Source: Affinundibacterium fentianense
GTDB lineage: Bacteria > Pseudomonadota > Gammaproteobacteria > Burkholderiales > Burkholderiaceae_D
Reading direction: 5' to 3'
Assembly (NCBI RefSeq): GCF_018139545.1
Contig: NZ_JAGSPJ010000008.1
Coordinates: 62,001-126,000 of the forward strand
DNA length: 64,000 bases
Shown: in pieces, positions 55,695 through 64,000 of the stretch
Layout: each line of letters starts with the position of its first letter
Position numbering within the stretch: position 1 is the first letter of the stretch
Made by a program: the position numbers and the translations under genes
The notes under the pieces: generated by a model
What the model was told of the DNA's origin: nothing
What the model saw: only the letters and a program-made list of their open reading frames with translations
Database searches by the model: none

Positions 55695-58600
55695 TTACGC
55701 ATTTTTTTGACTGATTGGTGCATCAAGCGACTGTAAATCACTGCGTACTTTTTCAATCACTTGGTTCCAATCACCAACTTGAATTTGTCGGTACAGTCGC
55801 ATACTAGGGTACCAAGGACTATCCTCTCGCTCTATCATCCAACGGAAGTCCGCCTCGTATGGCAAGAGTAAAGAAACCGGAATTCCCAAAGCACCAGCTA
55901 AATGCGCAACTGAAGTGTCGACCGAGATTAAGCAATCCAATTGACTCAATGCACCCGCAGTATCAGCAAAATCATTTAAGTCAGCATCGACAATCGCAAT
56001 TCGCTTACCGAAATTCCTTAAAAGTTCTAAGTTCATCCGATCTGAACGACGAATCTCTTTTTGCAGAATGACGAAATCAGCATCGTATTGAAAGAGCTTA
56101 CTAAATATCGCGAATGGGATACTTCTCTGAGCATCATTCAGATGATGTACCGATCCTGCCCAAACTAAGCCTATTTTCCGCCGAATGCGATTAGCCTGCA
56201 CCGGAAAAGCTGATTCTATTTTCTTACGCCACTCATCCACGGTCGTCTGGTCGATGCGCAAATAAGGTATCGCTTGCGGGATGGTTTCCACGCGAAGTTG
56301 CAGAGCATGTGGAAGACTCATCAATGGACATTGGAAATCGAAGTTCTGTGGGGCCTCGCCTGTCATGAAGACGGTAACTGGCAAGCATTGCAATAACTTA
56401 AAAAGCGGAGCTTGAACTTCGAATACAATTTCGGCACCCCTATTTTGCAGCAATGCTAACAAGCGACAAAACTGCAAAGTATCGCCCAAGCCCTGTTCTG
56501 TGTAGATCAATATGCGTCGACCACGAATGTCTTGCTCCCCAGTCCATCGTGCTTGCCGAAATTCTCGGCGAGAAGCATCCCATTGGGAATTTTTCCAACG
56601 CCATTCATACAGGTGCCATCCTTCCGCAAAATCACCTAAACTGAGCAAGCACATCGCCTTATTCAGGTGTGGGCTCACATAGGTCGGATCTAGGCGTATT
56701 GCAATATCAAACGAGTCAAGGGCTTCTTGATAGCGTCGCAATTTCTGCAAGGCGACACCCCAATTATTGTGCAATTTAGCACTGCTCCCAAATCGCGCAG
56801 CCTCTTGACGATAAATCGCTTCGGCATCATCCCACTTACCTTGCTGAACTAAGCCGTTTGCGACATTCATTTCGCTAGGTGGATGAGTGCGCGCGGTACC
56901 AACTACCCCTGCGACATTGCTGAGTTGGGCTGATCCTAGCGAGGTCAAAACTGGGCGATCGAAACGCCGATTGCAAGCGAGCGCAAGATCCTTCAGGACC
57001 GTACTCCACTGACGTGGCGCGACTTGTCTGAACAATTTCACACTATCGTACCAAGGGCTATCACGCCTTTCGAGTAGCCATCTAAAGTCTGGAACATAGG
57101 ACAACGCGATCCAAGTCTCCACACCCATCGCAGCAGCAAGATGTGCGACAGAGGTATCAACACTAATGACTAAATCCATACACGCAATTAAACCGGCAGT
57201 ATCACTAAAATTAGTGATCTGTGTTGTATGGTTTTGAATCGACAGTCGCGCCAACAGTGCGAGATCATTCACTTTGATCTCTTTTTGCAAAGCGTGAAAT
57301 TCAATTTCTGGATGGAGGAACTGCTGAAATTGGGAGACTAACTGGTCAAGCGCAATACTTCGGTTTTTGTCATTTGTATGCGCTTCAGATCCTGACCAAA
57401 CCAAACCTATCCTTGGTCGTTTCGTCGCGCCAAGTATCTCCTGCCATTTTGCACGGCTCTTGGGTTCAACAAAAAGATAGGGCCCCGAGTTTGGTATCGA
57501 CCTCAATTCCGTTTTTAACACGCGCGGGGCGCTGAGCAAAGGCAATTGATAGTGGAAGACCGGTATTTGTGCGCCGGCGGTCATCACCTCAATTTTTGCC
57601 GCTTCAGGCCACTGCGTAATGCTATGTTGCATTAAACTGTATAAAGGGTCGTTCACCACCAAATAAACCTTTTCTGCTTGCTTGGCGAGGAGCGCAGCAT
57701 AGCGAGAAAACTGTATCGTATCGCCAAAACCCTGCTCAGGATGAAGAATGATGATTTTTCCTTCAAGCGAATTACTGCCATTCCACAAAGGATAAGAGAA
57801 GAGTTCAGCGTGTATCGACATCGCGGCATTTTGCCAACGTGCCTCGTAGAGTGACCATCCCTCTTTCCAACGCCCTGTCAATAGGCAGAGCATCCCCTTG
57901 TTGGCTGCCGCAACGCTGTCGCGCGGATTGCGATCCAAGATGTCTTCATAAGCCAATAAGGCCTCTTCAAACCTATGCAAATTTTGTAATGCATTCGCAC
58001 GATTATTCCGTACCCCCGCCACGTTAGGTTCTAATGTCAATGCTCGATCGAAATTGTCTAATGCCCTTTGATAGTCACACAGCGATAAGTAGGCAATACC
58101 CAAATTACCATAGGCATTCGTATAGTTCGGATTAATTTGAATGGCTGCTTGGTAGGCAAGCACTGCATCTGTTTCTCGCCCCATTCCTAACAAAATGCTT
58201 GCGCGCAAATTGTGCGCTTGCTCCGCATTGGGTCGACGTTGTAATACCGCGTCGACTTCCTCTAAAGCATCGGCATAGTTTTTTTCCTGCTGTAGAACAC
58301 TCGCTAATTGCATCCTCAAATTCAACGATTCTGGCAAATTCTTGACTGCAGTTTGCAATACAGATTTGAGTTCGCTATGTTTGCCTAAACTAGTTAATAA
58401 GGCTAATTTGTTTTTATAGGCGAGTTCATAGCAGGGATCAACGATGAGTGCTCGATCAAAATACTGCAGTGCTCGGTCAAACAGTTTCAGTTGTTTGAGA
58501 CACATTGCGTAATTATGCAATGCCAACAATTTTCGAGGCTTCAATTCGAGAGCACGTTCGAAATAGTGAGCACTTTCGGTTGCATTACCCATTTGTAGAT

Positions 58601-58739
58601 ACAAATTGGCTAAAGAAACCAAAGCATCGATATGGTCTGGCTGGCGCTCTAAGAACTGCAGATACAGGGGCAGTGCTTCTTGTAATTTTCCGGTCTGATG
58701 CAAGCGAAAAATGGTTTTAAAATCGTAATTTGCAGTCAT
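55695..58739 (-). CDS. Duplicated TPR / glycosyltransferase-9-like protein
   Basis: A 1014-residue soluble protein built as TPR-GT-TPR-GT. Residues ~1-305 are tandem TPR units. Residues ~325-600 resemble a heptosyltransferase/GT9-like domain (HPEQGFGDTIQFSRYAALLAK; DLVISVDTSVAHLAAAMG; RDSPWYDSVKLFRQ). TPRs recur at ~640-720, then a second such domain lies at ~735-1000 (TEQGLGDTLQFCRLLALLQ; DCLISVDTSVAHLAGALG; EDSPWYPSMRLYRQ). The matching motif triplets show an internal duplication. Such proteins may glycosylate surface or flagellar proteins, but the target is unknown and neither half has a signal peptide. Close genes give no further clue. Confidence 0.88.
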   Translation of the reverse strand: MTANYDFKTIFRLHQTGKLQEALPLYLQFLERQPDHIDALVSLANLYLQMGNATESAHYFERALELKPRKLLALHNYAMCLKQLKLFDRALQYFDRALIVDPCYELAYKNKLALLTSLGKHSELKSVLQTAVKNLPESLNLRMQLASVLQQEKNYADALEEVDAVLQRRPNAEQAHNLRASILLGMGRETDAVLAYQAAIQINPNYTNAYGNLGIAYLSLCDYQRALDNFDRALTLEPNVAGVRNNRANALQNLHRFEEALLAYEDILDRNPRDSVAAANKGMLCLLTGRWKEGWSLYEARWQNAAMSIHAELFSYPLWNGSNSLEGKIIILHPEQGFGDTIQFSRYAALLAKQAEKVYLVVNDPLYSLMQHSITQWPEAAKIEVMTAGAQIPVFHYQLPLLSAPRVLKTELRSIPNSGPYLFVEPKSRAKWQEILGATKRPRIGLVWSGSEAHTNDKNRSIALDQLVSQFQQFLHPEIEFHALQKEIKVNDLALLARLSIQNHTTQITNFSDTAGLIACMDLVISVDTSVAHLAAAMGVETWIALSYVPDFRWLLERRDSPWYDSVKLFRQVAPRQWSTVLKDLALACNRRFDRPVLTSLGSAQLSNVAGVVGTARTHPPSEMNVANGLVQQGKWDDAEAIYRQEAARFGSSAKLHNNWGVALQKLRRYQEALDSFDIAIRLDPTYVSPHLNKAMCLLSLGDFAEGWHLYEWRWKNSQWDASRREFRQARWTGEQDIRGRRILIYTEQGLGDTLQFCRLLALLQNRGAEIVFEVQAPLFKLLQCLPVTVFMTGEAPQNFDFQCPLMSLPHALQLRVETIPQAIPYLRIDQTTVDEWRKKIESAFPVQANRIRRKIGLVWAGSVHHLNDAQRSIPFAIFSKLFQYDADFVILQKEIRRSDRMNLELLRNFGKRIAIVDADLNDFADTAGALSQLDCLISVDTSVAHLAGALGIPVSLLLPYEADFRWMIEREDSPWYPSMRLYRQIQVGDWNQVIEKVRSDLQSLDAPISQKNA

Positions 58740-59239
58740 GGAAGATGAGGTATTTTTTGTTTCCGAGCAATCAATTTCTATTGGTCATCACTCTAGCTTA
58801 TTTCGCGTTGATTGGGCACAGCTAGACTTTACGAGCTCAAGTCGCGTTGAGGAGTGAGCGCAGAATACGACACCATGTGTATTTTTATATTATCAACAGA
58901 AAAGTAAAAACACCTAATTCTAAAAGGACATAAAAACAGGGGATAAATGGTGTTTTTAAGTTATTTTCGTGGATTGTTTTTTGTTTAAATAGCCCAGATA
59001 AATTTATTGAAAAAGCATGTCAATTGTATATACAAATCAATATCGCTTGAATATACCCGAGGTATATTGAAACGACTATTTTTCTGTTTAACTCTGCCTT
59101 CGTCCCGAATTCTGTTAGCTAATTTCCGGCATGGTTCCATGAAGTTAGTTCTGGTTTCGTCACGAACATAATAATTTAACGATATGCAATCCGGAAAGTC
59201 ATGATTCCTACGGCTTTTCAATCCAAATGGGAGACCAAT
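58740..59239. other. Upstream region of the secreted protease with two palindromes
   Basis: About 500 AT-rich bases with no gene. TTGTATATACAA (59024-59035) is a perfect 12-base palindrome. AATATACC-CGA-GGTATATT (59050-59068) is a perfect eight-base-arm inverted repeat. They lie 14 bases apart, about 170 bases before the protease start. Confidence 0.5.
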
Positions 59240-61102
59240 ATGAAACCGAACAACAAAACAAACAAACAAAGTCACACAAGAAATGCGCAAACAAGTGCTT
59301 TGTGTGGGCTATTGTTACTCGCTCTTACCGCCAATGCGGTTGAGCAAAAACAGGAAGTTGGCAGCGCGACGAGTGTCATTCGCAGCCTTGCCGAGAAATT
59401 CACCAATCCCAATCGAGCAACCGGATTGCGTTCTGGAGAACAAGATTTGGCGAAAAATCAACACCTGAATACACAGATTAGCGACTACCAATTTAAAGAT
59501 GGCAACCTGTCCGTCACCGGTCAAATAAAAGGCGATGCAAAATCGAGTTTTTATCTCAAAGGCTCCGCTTCAAATGTTAGTGGCTATCTCATCAAGCATA
59601 AAGAGAGAAAAGCGTGGGAATACAGTACCGATACACGAGGTATCGTCAGTGTGACAGAAGTTCCCATCAGCAAAGTCGTACCCGATCTGGATGAGAAATG
59701 GTTAAAGGCCACGACCATCAATAATCTCGCAGGCGCAATTCATCCCGTTTACAGCAGTATGGCTTTGCGTCAAGCAAAACATATCGGTCCGTACAACAAT
59801 GAAGATGTCACTAAATTAGAAAGTAAGCCTGGAAGCCCTTGGGTTTTTTATCTCAATCATTCCGCAGTCATGAGTGGATCAACTCCTCTCAATGGTGTGA
59901 CGAAAGAGAATATGTATCGTGCGTGGCAAATCGTTGCGGACCAATACTCGATGTACAACATTAATATCACCACTAATCCTGCAGTTTATAACGCAGCGAA
60001 GTCTGCCAATATTTTACGTACTGGCGTGATTAATTTTGTCAATCAGGATGGCCGCTCTAACGCACCACTCAGCTCTTTCGGAACAACATCCGCAGGAACA
60101 CTATATCGCAATCCCTCGAGTGGTTTTGACTACGGCTATGGAATTGGTATGACCGCTGCACATGAGGTCGGTCATCAAATGGGCATGAATCATGATCACG
60201 GCGGCACCGGTGGTGAGTATTTCGAAGGGATCGCAGCTTATCAATGGGGACCGATCATGGGTAATTACTGGATGGGTGCTAACTGGGCGGCAAGTCGTTG
60301 GACTTGGAGTAAAGGCGAATACAACACGGCAACCAATTTCGAAGACGATTTGCGAATTATGAACGTCAACGAATCGATTCCTTATGTCGTGGACGATAAT
60401 CCGTCGGGTAAAGCTCTAAACATTGATGCTGCAGGAAATATCAGCCCGACGACGAATTTTGGTCAAATCGAAAAAACAGCAGATACTGATGCATTTACAT
60501 TTACGGTAACCGGCAATGGCAAGCTGGATCTCAAAATTGACCCTATTGAATATTTTGGGATGCTTGATGTCGACGCAAAAATTTACACTGCAGCGGGAAC
60601 ATTGATCGCGAGTAGTAATAAGGCTGTCAACCGATCTGCGGAATTTATTGCCCTCAACTTATCAGCCGGCGACTATCGTTTAGTGGTCGCTGGAGGAGCC
60701 GAAGGAACACCGCAGAACGGCTTTTCGAATTATTCCTCATTGGGTTACTATGCAATGAAAGGCACGCTGACTGGGAGCACACCACCAGCCGACGTCATGT
60801 TAACGAGTGGCGTTGGTTTGGCCAATCAGAGCGCGGCGACCGGGGTTTGGAAATACTATGCAATTGATGTTCCCGCCGGCAAAACTAGCGTTACATTCGC
60901 GTTAAACGGAGCCAATGGTGATGCGGATCTCTACACGCAACTTGCGACCAAGCCGACCAGTGCCAGTTTTAAATGCAAATCAGACGGTGCAACATCAGTT
61001 GAAACTTGCTCAATCAACGCCCCCTCCCCTGGTCGTTATTATGTCGGGGTCTACGCCTATTCTGCGTTTAGTGCATTGACGGTCAAAGCCACCATCAATT
61101 AA
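59240..61102 (+). CDS. Secreted zinc metalloprotease with two PPC domains
   Basis: A 620-residue exported protease, started at MKPNNKTNKQ because GGGAG precedes it; a frame from 59201 adds 13 residues. A signal peptide covers ~1-35. A propeptide-like region runs to ~215. The metzincin-type zinc motif HEVGHQMGMNH spans 308-318, with the Met turn in PIMGNYW. Two PPC-like beta domains follow (~395-515 and ~525-620, the second with LYTQLATKPTSASFKCKS and a Cys pair). PPC domains are usually cleaved after export. It is likely an extracellular nutrient protease, which is inference. Confidence 0.9.
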   Translation: MKPNNKTNKQSHTRNAQTSALCGLLLLALTANAVEQKQEVGSATSVIRSLAEKFTNPNRATGLRSGEQDLAKNQHLNTQISDYQFKDGNLSVTGQIKGDAKSSFYLKGSASNVSGYLIKHKERKAWEYSTDTRGIVSVTEVPISKVVPDLDEKWLKATTINNLAGAIHPVYSSMALRQAKHIGPYNNEDVTKLESKPGSPWVFYLNHSAVMSGSTPLNGVTKENMYRAWQIVADQYSMYNINITTNPAVYNAAKSANILRTGVINFVNQDGRSNAPLSSFGTTSAGTLYRNPSSGFDYGYGIGMTAAHEVGHQMGMNHDHGGTGGEYFEGIAAYQWGPIMGNYWMGANWAASRWTWSKGEYNTATNFEDDLRIMNVNESIPYVVDDNPSGKALNIDAAGNISPTTNFGQIEKTADTDAFTFTVTGNGKLDLKIDPIEYFGMLDVDAKIYTAAGTLIASSNKAVNRSAEFIALNLSAGDYRLVVAGGAEGTPQNGFSNYSSLGYYAMKGTLTGSTPPADVMLTSGVGLANQSAATGVWKYYAIDVPAGKTSVTFALNGANGDADLYTQLATKPTSASFKCKSDGATSVETCSINAPSPGRYYVGVYAYSAFSALTVKATIN

Positions 61103-61170
61103 TCGAAGCCGCAGTTGAATGGAGCAGCAAGTTTGATGTGACACTGCCCCACCTAATGCGACAAATCATT

Positions 61171-61205
61171 AAGCCGAAGTATCGTTTTATGTACTTCGGC
61201 TTTTT
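61171..61205 (+). terminator. Terminator after the PPC protease
   Basis: Stem GCCGAAGTA / TACTTCGGC (61173-61200) around a ten-base loop, followed by TTTTT. Confidence 0.88.
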
Positions 61206-61301
61206 ATTTATCGCGAATCAGAGAGAGATCTTCACGGAAGAAATAAACCCTACATTTTGTAGGTTATAATAGCGTGCTTCGTATCTAGTAAGAAAGAAAA
61301 C

Positions 61302-61637
61302 ATGTCTCAATTACCTCCCTGTCCCTTATGCGGAATGGAAAACACCTACCCAGATGATGATAACTACGTTTGCGCAGATTGTGGAAACGAATGGGCAATA
61401 TTAGCTGCCGTCGAAGAATCAGACGAACGCATCGTTAAAGATGCGAATGGCAATGTATTGGCAGACGGTGATGCCGTCGTCTTGATTAAAGATTTGAAAG
61501 TCAAAGGCTCGTCAATAACTTTGAAGCAAGGAAGTAAAGTAAAAAGTATTCGCTTAGTCGGTGGCGACCATGAAGTTGACTGCAAAATGGACACAGGTAA
61601 TTTTATGCTTAAAGCCTGCTATCTCAAAAAAGTCTAA
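61302..61637 (+). CDS. yjdM: Zinc-ribbon protein YjdM (PhnA family)
   Basis: A 111-residue protein. An N-terminal zinc ribbon carries CPLCG and CADCG, and the PhnA_Zn/PhnA domain follows with DANGNVLADGDAVVLIKDLKVKGSS and KVKSIRLVGGDHEVDCKMD. Despite the old PhnA name it is not phosphonoacetate hydrolase; the role is unknown. It stands alone. A weak hairpin (61657-61683, GGCACGTCA / TGACGTGCC) follows the stop. Confidence 0.93.
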   Translation: MSQLPPCPLCGMENTYPDDDNYVCADCGNEWAILAAVEESDERIVKDANGNVLADGDAVVLIKDLKVKGSSITLKQGSKVKSIRLVGGDHEVDCKMDTGNFMLKACYLKKV

Positions 61638-61913
61638 AGCATTTATCCCCAAGTTAGGCACGTCAATCCAATTCTGACGTGCCGGCTTTCAAACACACAA
61701 ATCGATACTCGATCAACTCCCAAGTCGCACTTCAATATTGAATAAGCTTACAAAATCACACTCAAAAACTGTATAAAAAAACATTTTTTATTGTTATTTT
61801 GCATTATCATGTCGTTGTAGCAAGCGAGTCGCTATTTTTTTTCACATGGCACCTAAAGCTCTCGCTACTCTCGATGTTCAACTATCTCTAGTGAATTTCA
61901 ATAGGATCAATTC

Positions 61914-62204
61914 ATGGCTTCGCTCTACAAAAACGCGATTAAATTTCTGACAGCACTGTTAGCCATCACGGCACTACTTCTCGGATTTGCTTATGATGCT
62001 TTCCCGCACACACCTGCTTGGCAGGTCCTGTTTTACTCACTCATTGCCATTGCTATTTTCTGTACATTGGCGTTTGTCGCCATCGTGATTCAAATGCGCC
62101 TCAATCAGACCATAATTAAAGCAGGAGGGATAGATCCAGCATGGTTCTGGTTCAAAGCAAATCCACCCGGTTTTGCAAATAAATCTCCAACCAAAAAGCG
62201 ATAA
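61914..62204 (+). CDS. Small membrane protein with two helices
   Basis: A 96-residue protein of unknown family. Hydrophobic segments lie at ~9-28 (FLTALLAITALLLGFAYDAF) and ~39-60 (VLFYSLIAIAIFCTLAFVAIVIQM). The tail is cytoplasmic and polar, ending KSPTKKR. It is convergent with the next gene, 35 bases away. The 276-base gap before it (61638-61913) holds only the hairpin after yjdM. Confidence 0.65.
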   Translation: MASLYKNAIKFLTALLAITALLLGFAYDAFPHTPAWQVLFYSLIAIAIFCTLAFVAIVIQMRLNQTIIKAGGIDPAWFWFKANPPGFANKSPTKKR

Positions 62205-62239
62205 GTAACAAACACCGTATACCAACAGCCAAATAGCAC

Positions 62240-62620
62240 TTATGCATCGGGTGATTTGATGACCATCCATAGCATCAAGAGAACTGCGATCAGGACAGCA
62301 ATTGAAGAAATCGAAAGTAGAGGCTCCAATTTTTCTTCAGTTACAAACCGACCATACAGTAAAAATAAGCCTGTTCCAATTCCGACTGCACCTAGATGAT
62401 GTAATACAAATTGAAGCCTCGCTATTCCACTACGCAAGCCTGTTAGCCACAATTTGTGGACGATGGCATAGATCATCGACACCACAAAACCGATTAGCAA
62501 TATATGCGCATGCGTGACGTGTTGTGCATGGTCTTTACTGGCCGCCATCACGATTCCCAAACACATCCCAATTGCTGCAAACCCCAAAGCTGAAATCAAG
62601 TATTTACGATCAAATCGCAT
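62240..62620 (-). CDS. Small membrane protein with conserved-looking His residues
   Basis: A 126-residue protein with four hydrophobic helices. The first is ALGFAAIGMCLGIVMAAS. The second starts HVTHAHILLIGFVVSMIYAIVHKLW, the third contains VLHHLGAVGIGTGLFLLYG and the fourth is VLIAVLLMLWMVI. Several His lie at helix starts or inside (HVTHAH, VHK, LHH), which resembles heme-binding membrane proteins, but the family is not recognised. The frame is clean and starts with ATG. Confidence 0.68.
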   Translation of the reverse strand: MRFDRKYLISALGFAAIGMCLGIVMAASKDHAQHVTHAHILLIGFVVSMIYAIVHKLWLTGLRSGIARLQFVLHHLGAVGIGTGLFLLYGRFVTEEKLEPLLSISSIAVLIAVLLMLWMVIKSPDA

Positions 62621-62810
62621 CTTGCTCCCCCCCTTATCTTGTCAAATGGTTTCGAATTATTTGATTCTGACTATCCCCATCTCTTCCAACATCACTGGCC
62701 TAGCTACGAATAGCCGCAACCAGCATAGGCGTGACCAAACTATTTGTCCAATTAATCTTAAAAGCGATATTCAATAACCAGCTTCACCAAGCTTAAAGAG
62801 TCAATATGCG

Positions 62811-63419
62811 TCAATCCGACAATGATCGATTAAACAACCATTCGGCAATAATCAAATTGGGGACCCAACATAACCAAGAGATAATCGGATACCAAAACGA
62901 AAATGACAAACCAAAGATCAAGATTAAAGGGAGATATATGCGCAAGCTAAGCGCAGCGAGACTTAGTGCAAAATTACGTATCATCCACCGCTGATGAGCA
63001 TTGATGTCGCCAATGCGAATCGAACGGTAGGCGCTCAAGCCCGTATACAACCAAAGCAACGCCAATATGCCGAAACCCAAGTTCGAGGCAATGCCACCAT
63101 ACGCTGTGTTAGCCATCACTAAACCGGAGACGCCGCCTAGAAGTACGCCCAAACACAAATATATTTTTCCTAAACGACGATGCCAAATCGGAAAAATTGC
63201 ACGTAACTGAGTTGAGAACTGAAATGGACCAATTAAGAGCGCAAGACAAGAAGCAAAGATATGGGTATACACGATTGCTCGATGCTGTTCAAAATTAGTG
63301 CGCATGTCGGGATGTACCAAAGATCCGAGGGGGAACGCTGCATACGCCACCACTGCATAAGCAGCGATCGCAACACTCGACAAACACATCAGAAAATACA
63401 GCGGCTTTCGCAGTTTCAT
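62811..63419 (-). CDS. DUF2306 membrane protein
   Basis: A 202-residue protein of the DUF2306 family. It has an N-terminal helix, then HRAIVYTHIFASCLALLIGPFQFS, the His-containing PIWHRRLGKIYLCLGVLLGGVSGLVMA, and INAHQRWMIRNFALSLAALSLR. The conserved His positions suggest a cytochrome-b-like or metal-binding membrane fold, with function unknown. Its ATG overlaps the stop of the MazG-like gene upstream (ATGA), so the two are coupled. Confidence 0.88.
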   Translation of the reverse strand: MKLRKPLYFLMCLSSVAIAAYAVVAYAAFPLGSLVHPDMRTNFEQHRAIVYTHIFASCLALLIGPFQFSTQLRAIFPIWHRRLGKIYLCLGVLLGGVSGLVMANTAYGGIASNLGFGILALLWLYTGLSAYRSIRIGDINAHQRWMIRNFALSLAALSLRIYLPLILIFGLSFSFWYPIISWLCWVPNLIIAEWLFNRSLSD

Positions 63420-63862
63420 TTTTTCCCTTGTTGTATTTCTAGTCTTTCAGTCAGCATCGCATGTAGTTTGGGTTCTGGTTTCCAATAATTCGGCCCCTTC
63501 ATTACTTTTCCTCGCTCATCATAAATAGGCTGCCCATCCGCACCCAATTTAGAAAGATTCGACTGCATAATAATGTCCAACACCTCATCCAATGGCAAAC
63601 CAAATTTTGCCATTTCCGACGCGCAATAAACCTGAATATCACCAAGCAAATCCGCAAGCATCGTCAATACTTCAACTGTATCGCGCCCTGTTTTTTGCGC
63701 CTCAATAATTTCATCAATTTCGTGCACTTCTTCAATCAAAATATCTTTGAAAGCGGCCATCCGTTCTGCGGCTGGCACGCCAACATCAAGCGTCGGCGCG
63801 ACACTCACAGGCAATTTATACATGCCGTTAAATTGTTTAATATGCTCGGAAAATACACTCAT
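63416..63862 (-). CDS. MazG-like nucleotide pyrophosphohydrolase domain protein
   Basis: A 148-residue protein started at MSVFSEHIKQF, with GGGGGAAG upstream. It has the all-alpha NTP pyrophosphohydrolase signature: acidic EEVHEIDEI on one helix and LADLLGDIQVYCASEMAKFG on the next, with KLGADGQPIYDERGKVMKGPNYWKPEP at the end. It probably hydrolyses NTPs or related house-cleaning substrates; the substrate is unknown. It is the last gene in the window on this strand. The remaining 138 bases hold nothing clear. Confidence 0.88.
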   Translation of the reverse strand: MSVFSEHIKQFNGMYKLPVSVAPTLDVGVPAAERMAAFKDILIEEVHEIDEIIEAQKTGRDTVEVLTMLADLLGDIQVYCASEMAKFGLPLDEVLDIIMQSNLSKLGADGQPIYDERGKVMKGPNYWKPEPKLHAMLTERLEIQQGKK

Positions 63863-64000
63863 TATTCTGCTTCCCCCACAATAAAAATATTCATTCAATA
63901 CACATGTCCAACTAGAGAAAACAAGGCAATAATGATTCCCAAGCTCACCCGCGATGTTGCGACATTCCGCATACCCTTACGGCTCTTTACGGCGCATTCT

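Overview
The window reads as a chromosomal segment of a betaproteobacterium, most likely Burkholderiales and probably an Oxalobacteraceae relative such as Undibacterium. This is inferred from the joined str-S10 ribosomal block with tuf between fusA and rpsJ, the ybeD-lipB-lipA, minCDE and hemA-prfA arrangements, and intergenic repeats of a kind common in that order. No tRNA, rRNA, CRISPR array, integrase, transposase or phage gene was seen.

Layout. (1) 1-7.9 kb, minus strand: rpsL, rpsG, fusA, tuf, rpsJ, rplC, rplD, rplW, rplB, with candidate promoters before rpsL and rpsJ and an unusual 88-nt hairpin between rpsJ and rplC. (2) 8.2-15 kb, plus strand: an envelope block with an EptA-like phosphoethanolamine transferase, a four-gene Mla/Pqi-type lipid ABC system and a VanZ-family protein. 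(3) 15.5-22 kb: a TfoX-like protein, a small lipoprotein, a thioredoxin-like 2Fe-2S ferredoxin, an alpha/beta hydrolase, a D,D-carboxypeptidase, and the membrane cassette DUF2157-DUF4401-GDYXXLXY. (4) 22-28 kb: ybeD, lipB, lipA, two paralogous Arg-rich small proteins, and minCDE. (5) 27.9-32.9 kb: a signalling unit made of an OmpR-type regulator, a secreted LysM/FecR protein and a CHASE2 histidine kinase. (6) 33-36 kb: hemA, prfA and a small orphan gene.

(7) 36-46.6 kb holds the most distinctive content: an almost complete lysine-fermentation (3,5-diaminohexanoate) pathway. It comprises kamA, kdd, a P-loop protein in the kamB position, kamD, kamE, kal and kce, with a divergent Lrp/AsnC regulator and an alanine dehydrogenase. 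This route is known mainly from anaerobes. Its gaps are filled by paired REP-like palindromes and a composite inverted-repeat element that I did not see elsewhere in the window. Together the enzymes would convert L-lysine plus acetyl-CoA to acetoacetate and crotonyl-CoA, releasing two ammonia and one NADH. The CoA-transferase and transport steps are not here.

(8) 46.7-64 kb: a DUF2807 secreted protein, an Ala-rich exported protein, an Hsp20 with a good sigma-32-like promoter, an M64 peptidase, LysR plus hmgA-fahA for homogentisate degradation, a DUF2846 lipoprotein, a 1014-residue protein with duplicated TPR-glycosyltransferase halves, a secreted zinc protease with PPC domains, YjdM, and several small membrane proteins ending with a MazG-like hydrolase. 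Secreted proteases next to lysine and tyrosine catabolism suggest a peptide-feeding lifestyle, which is an inference.
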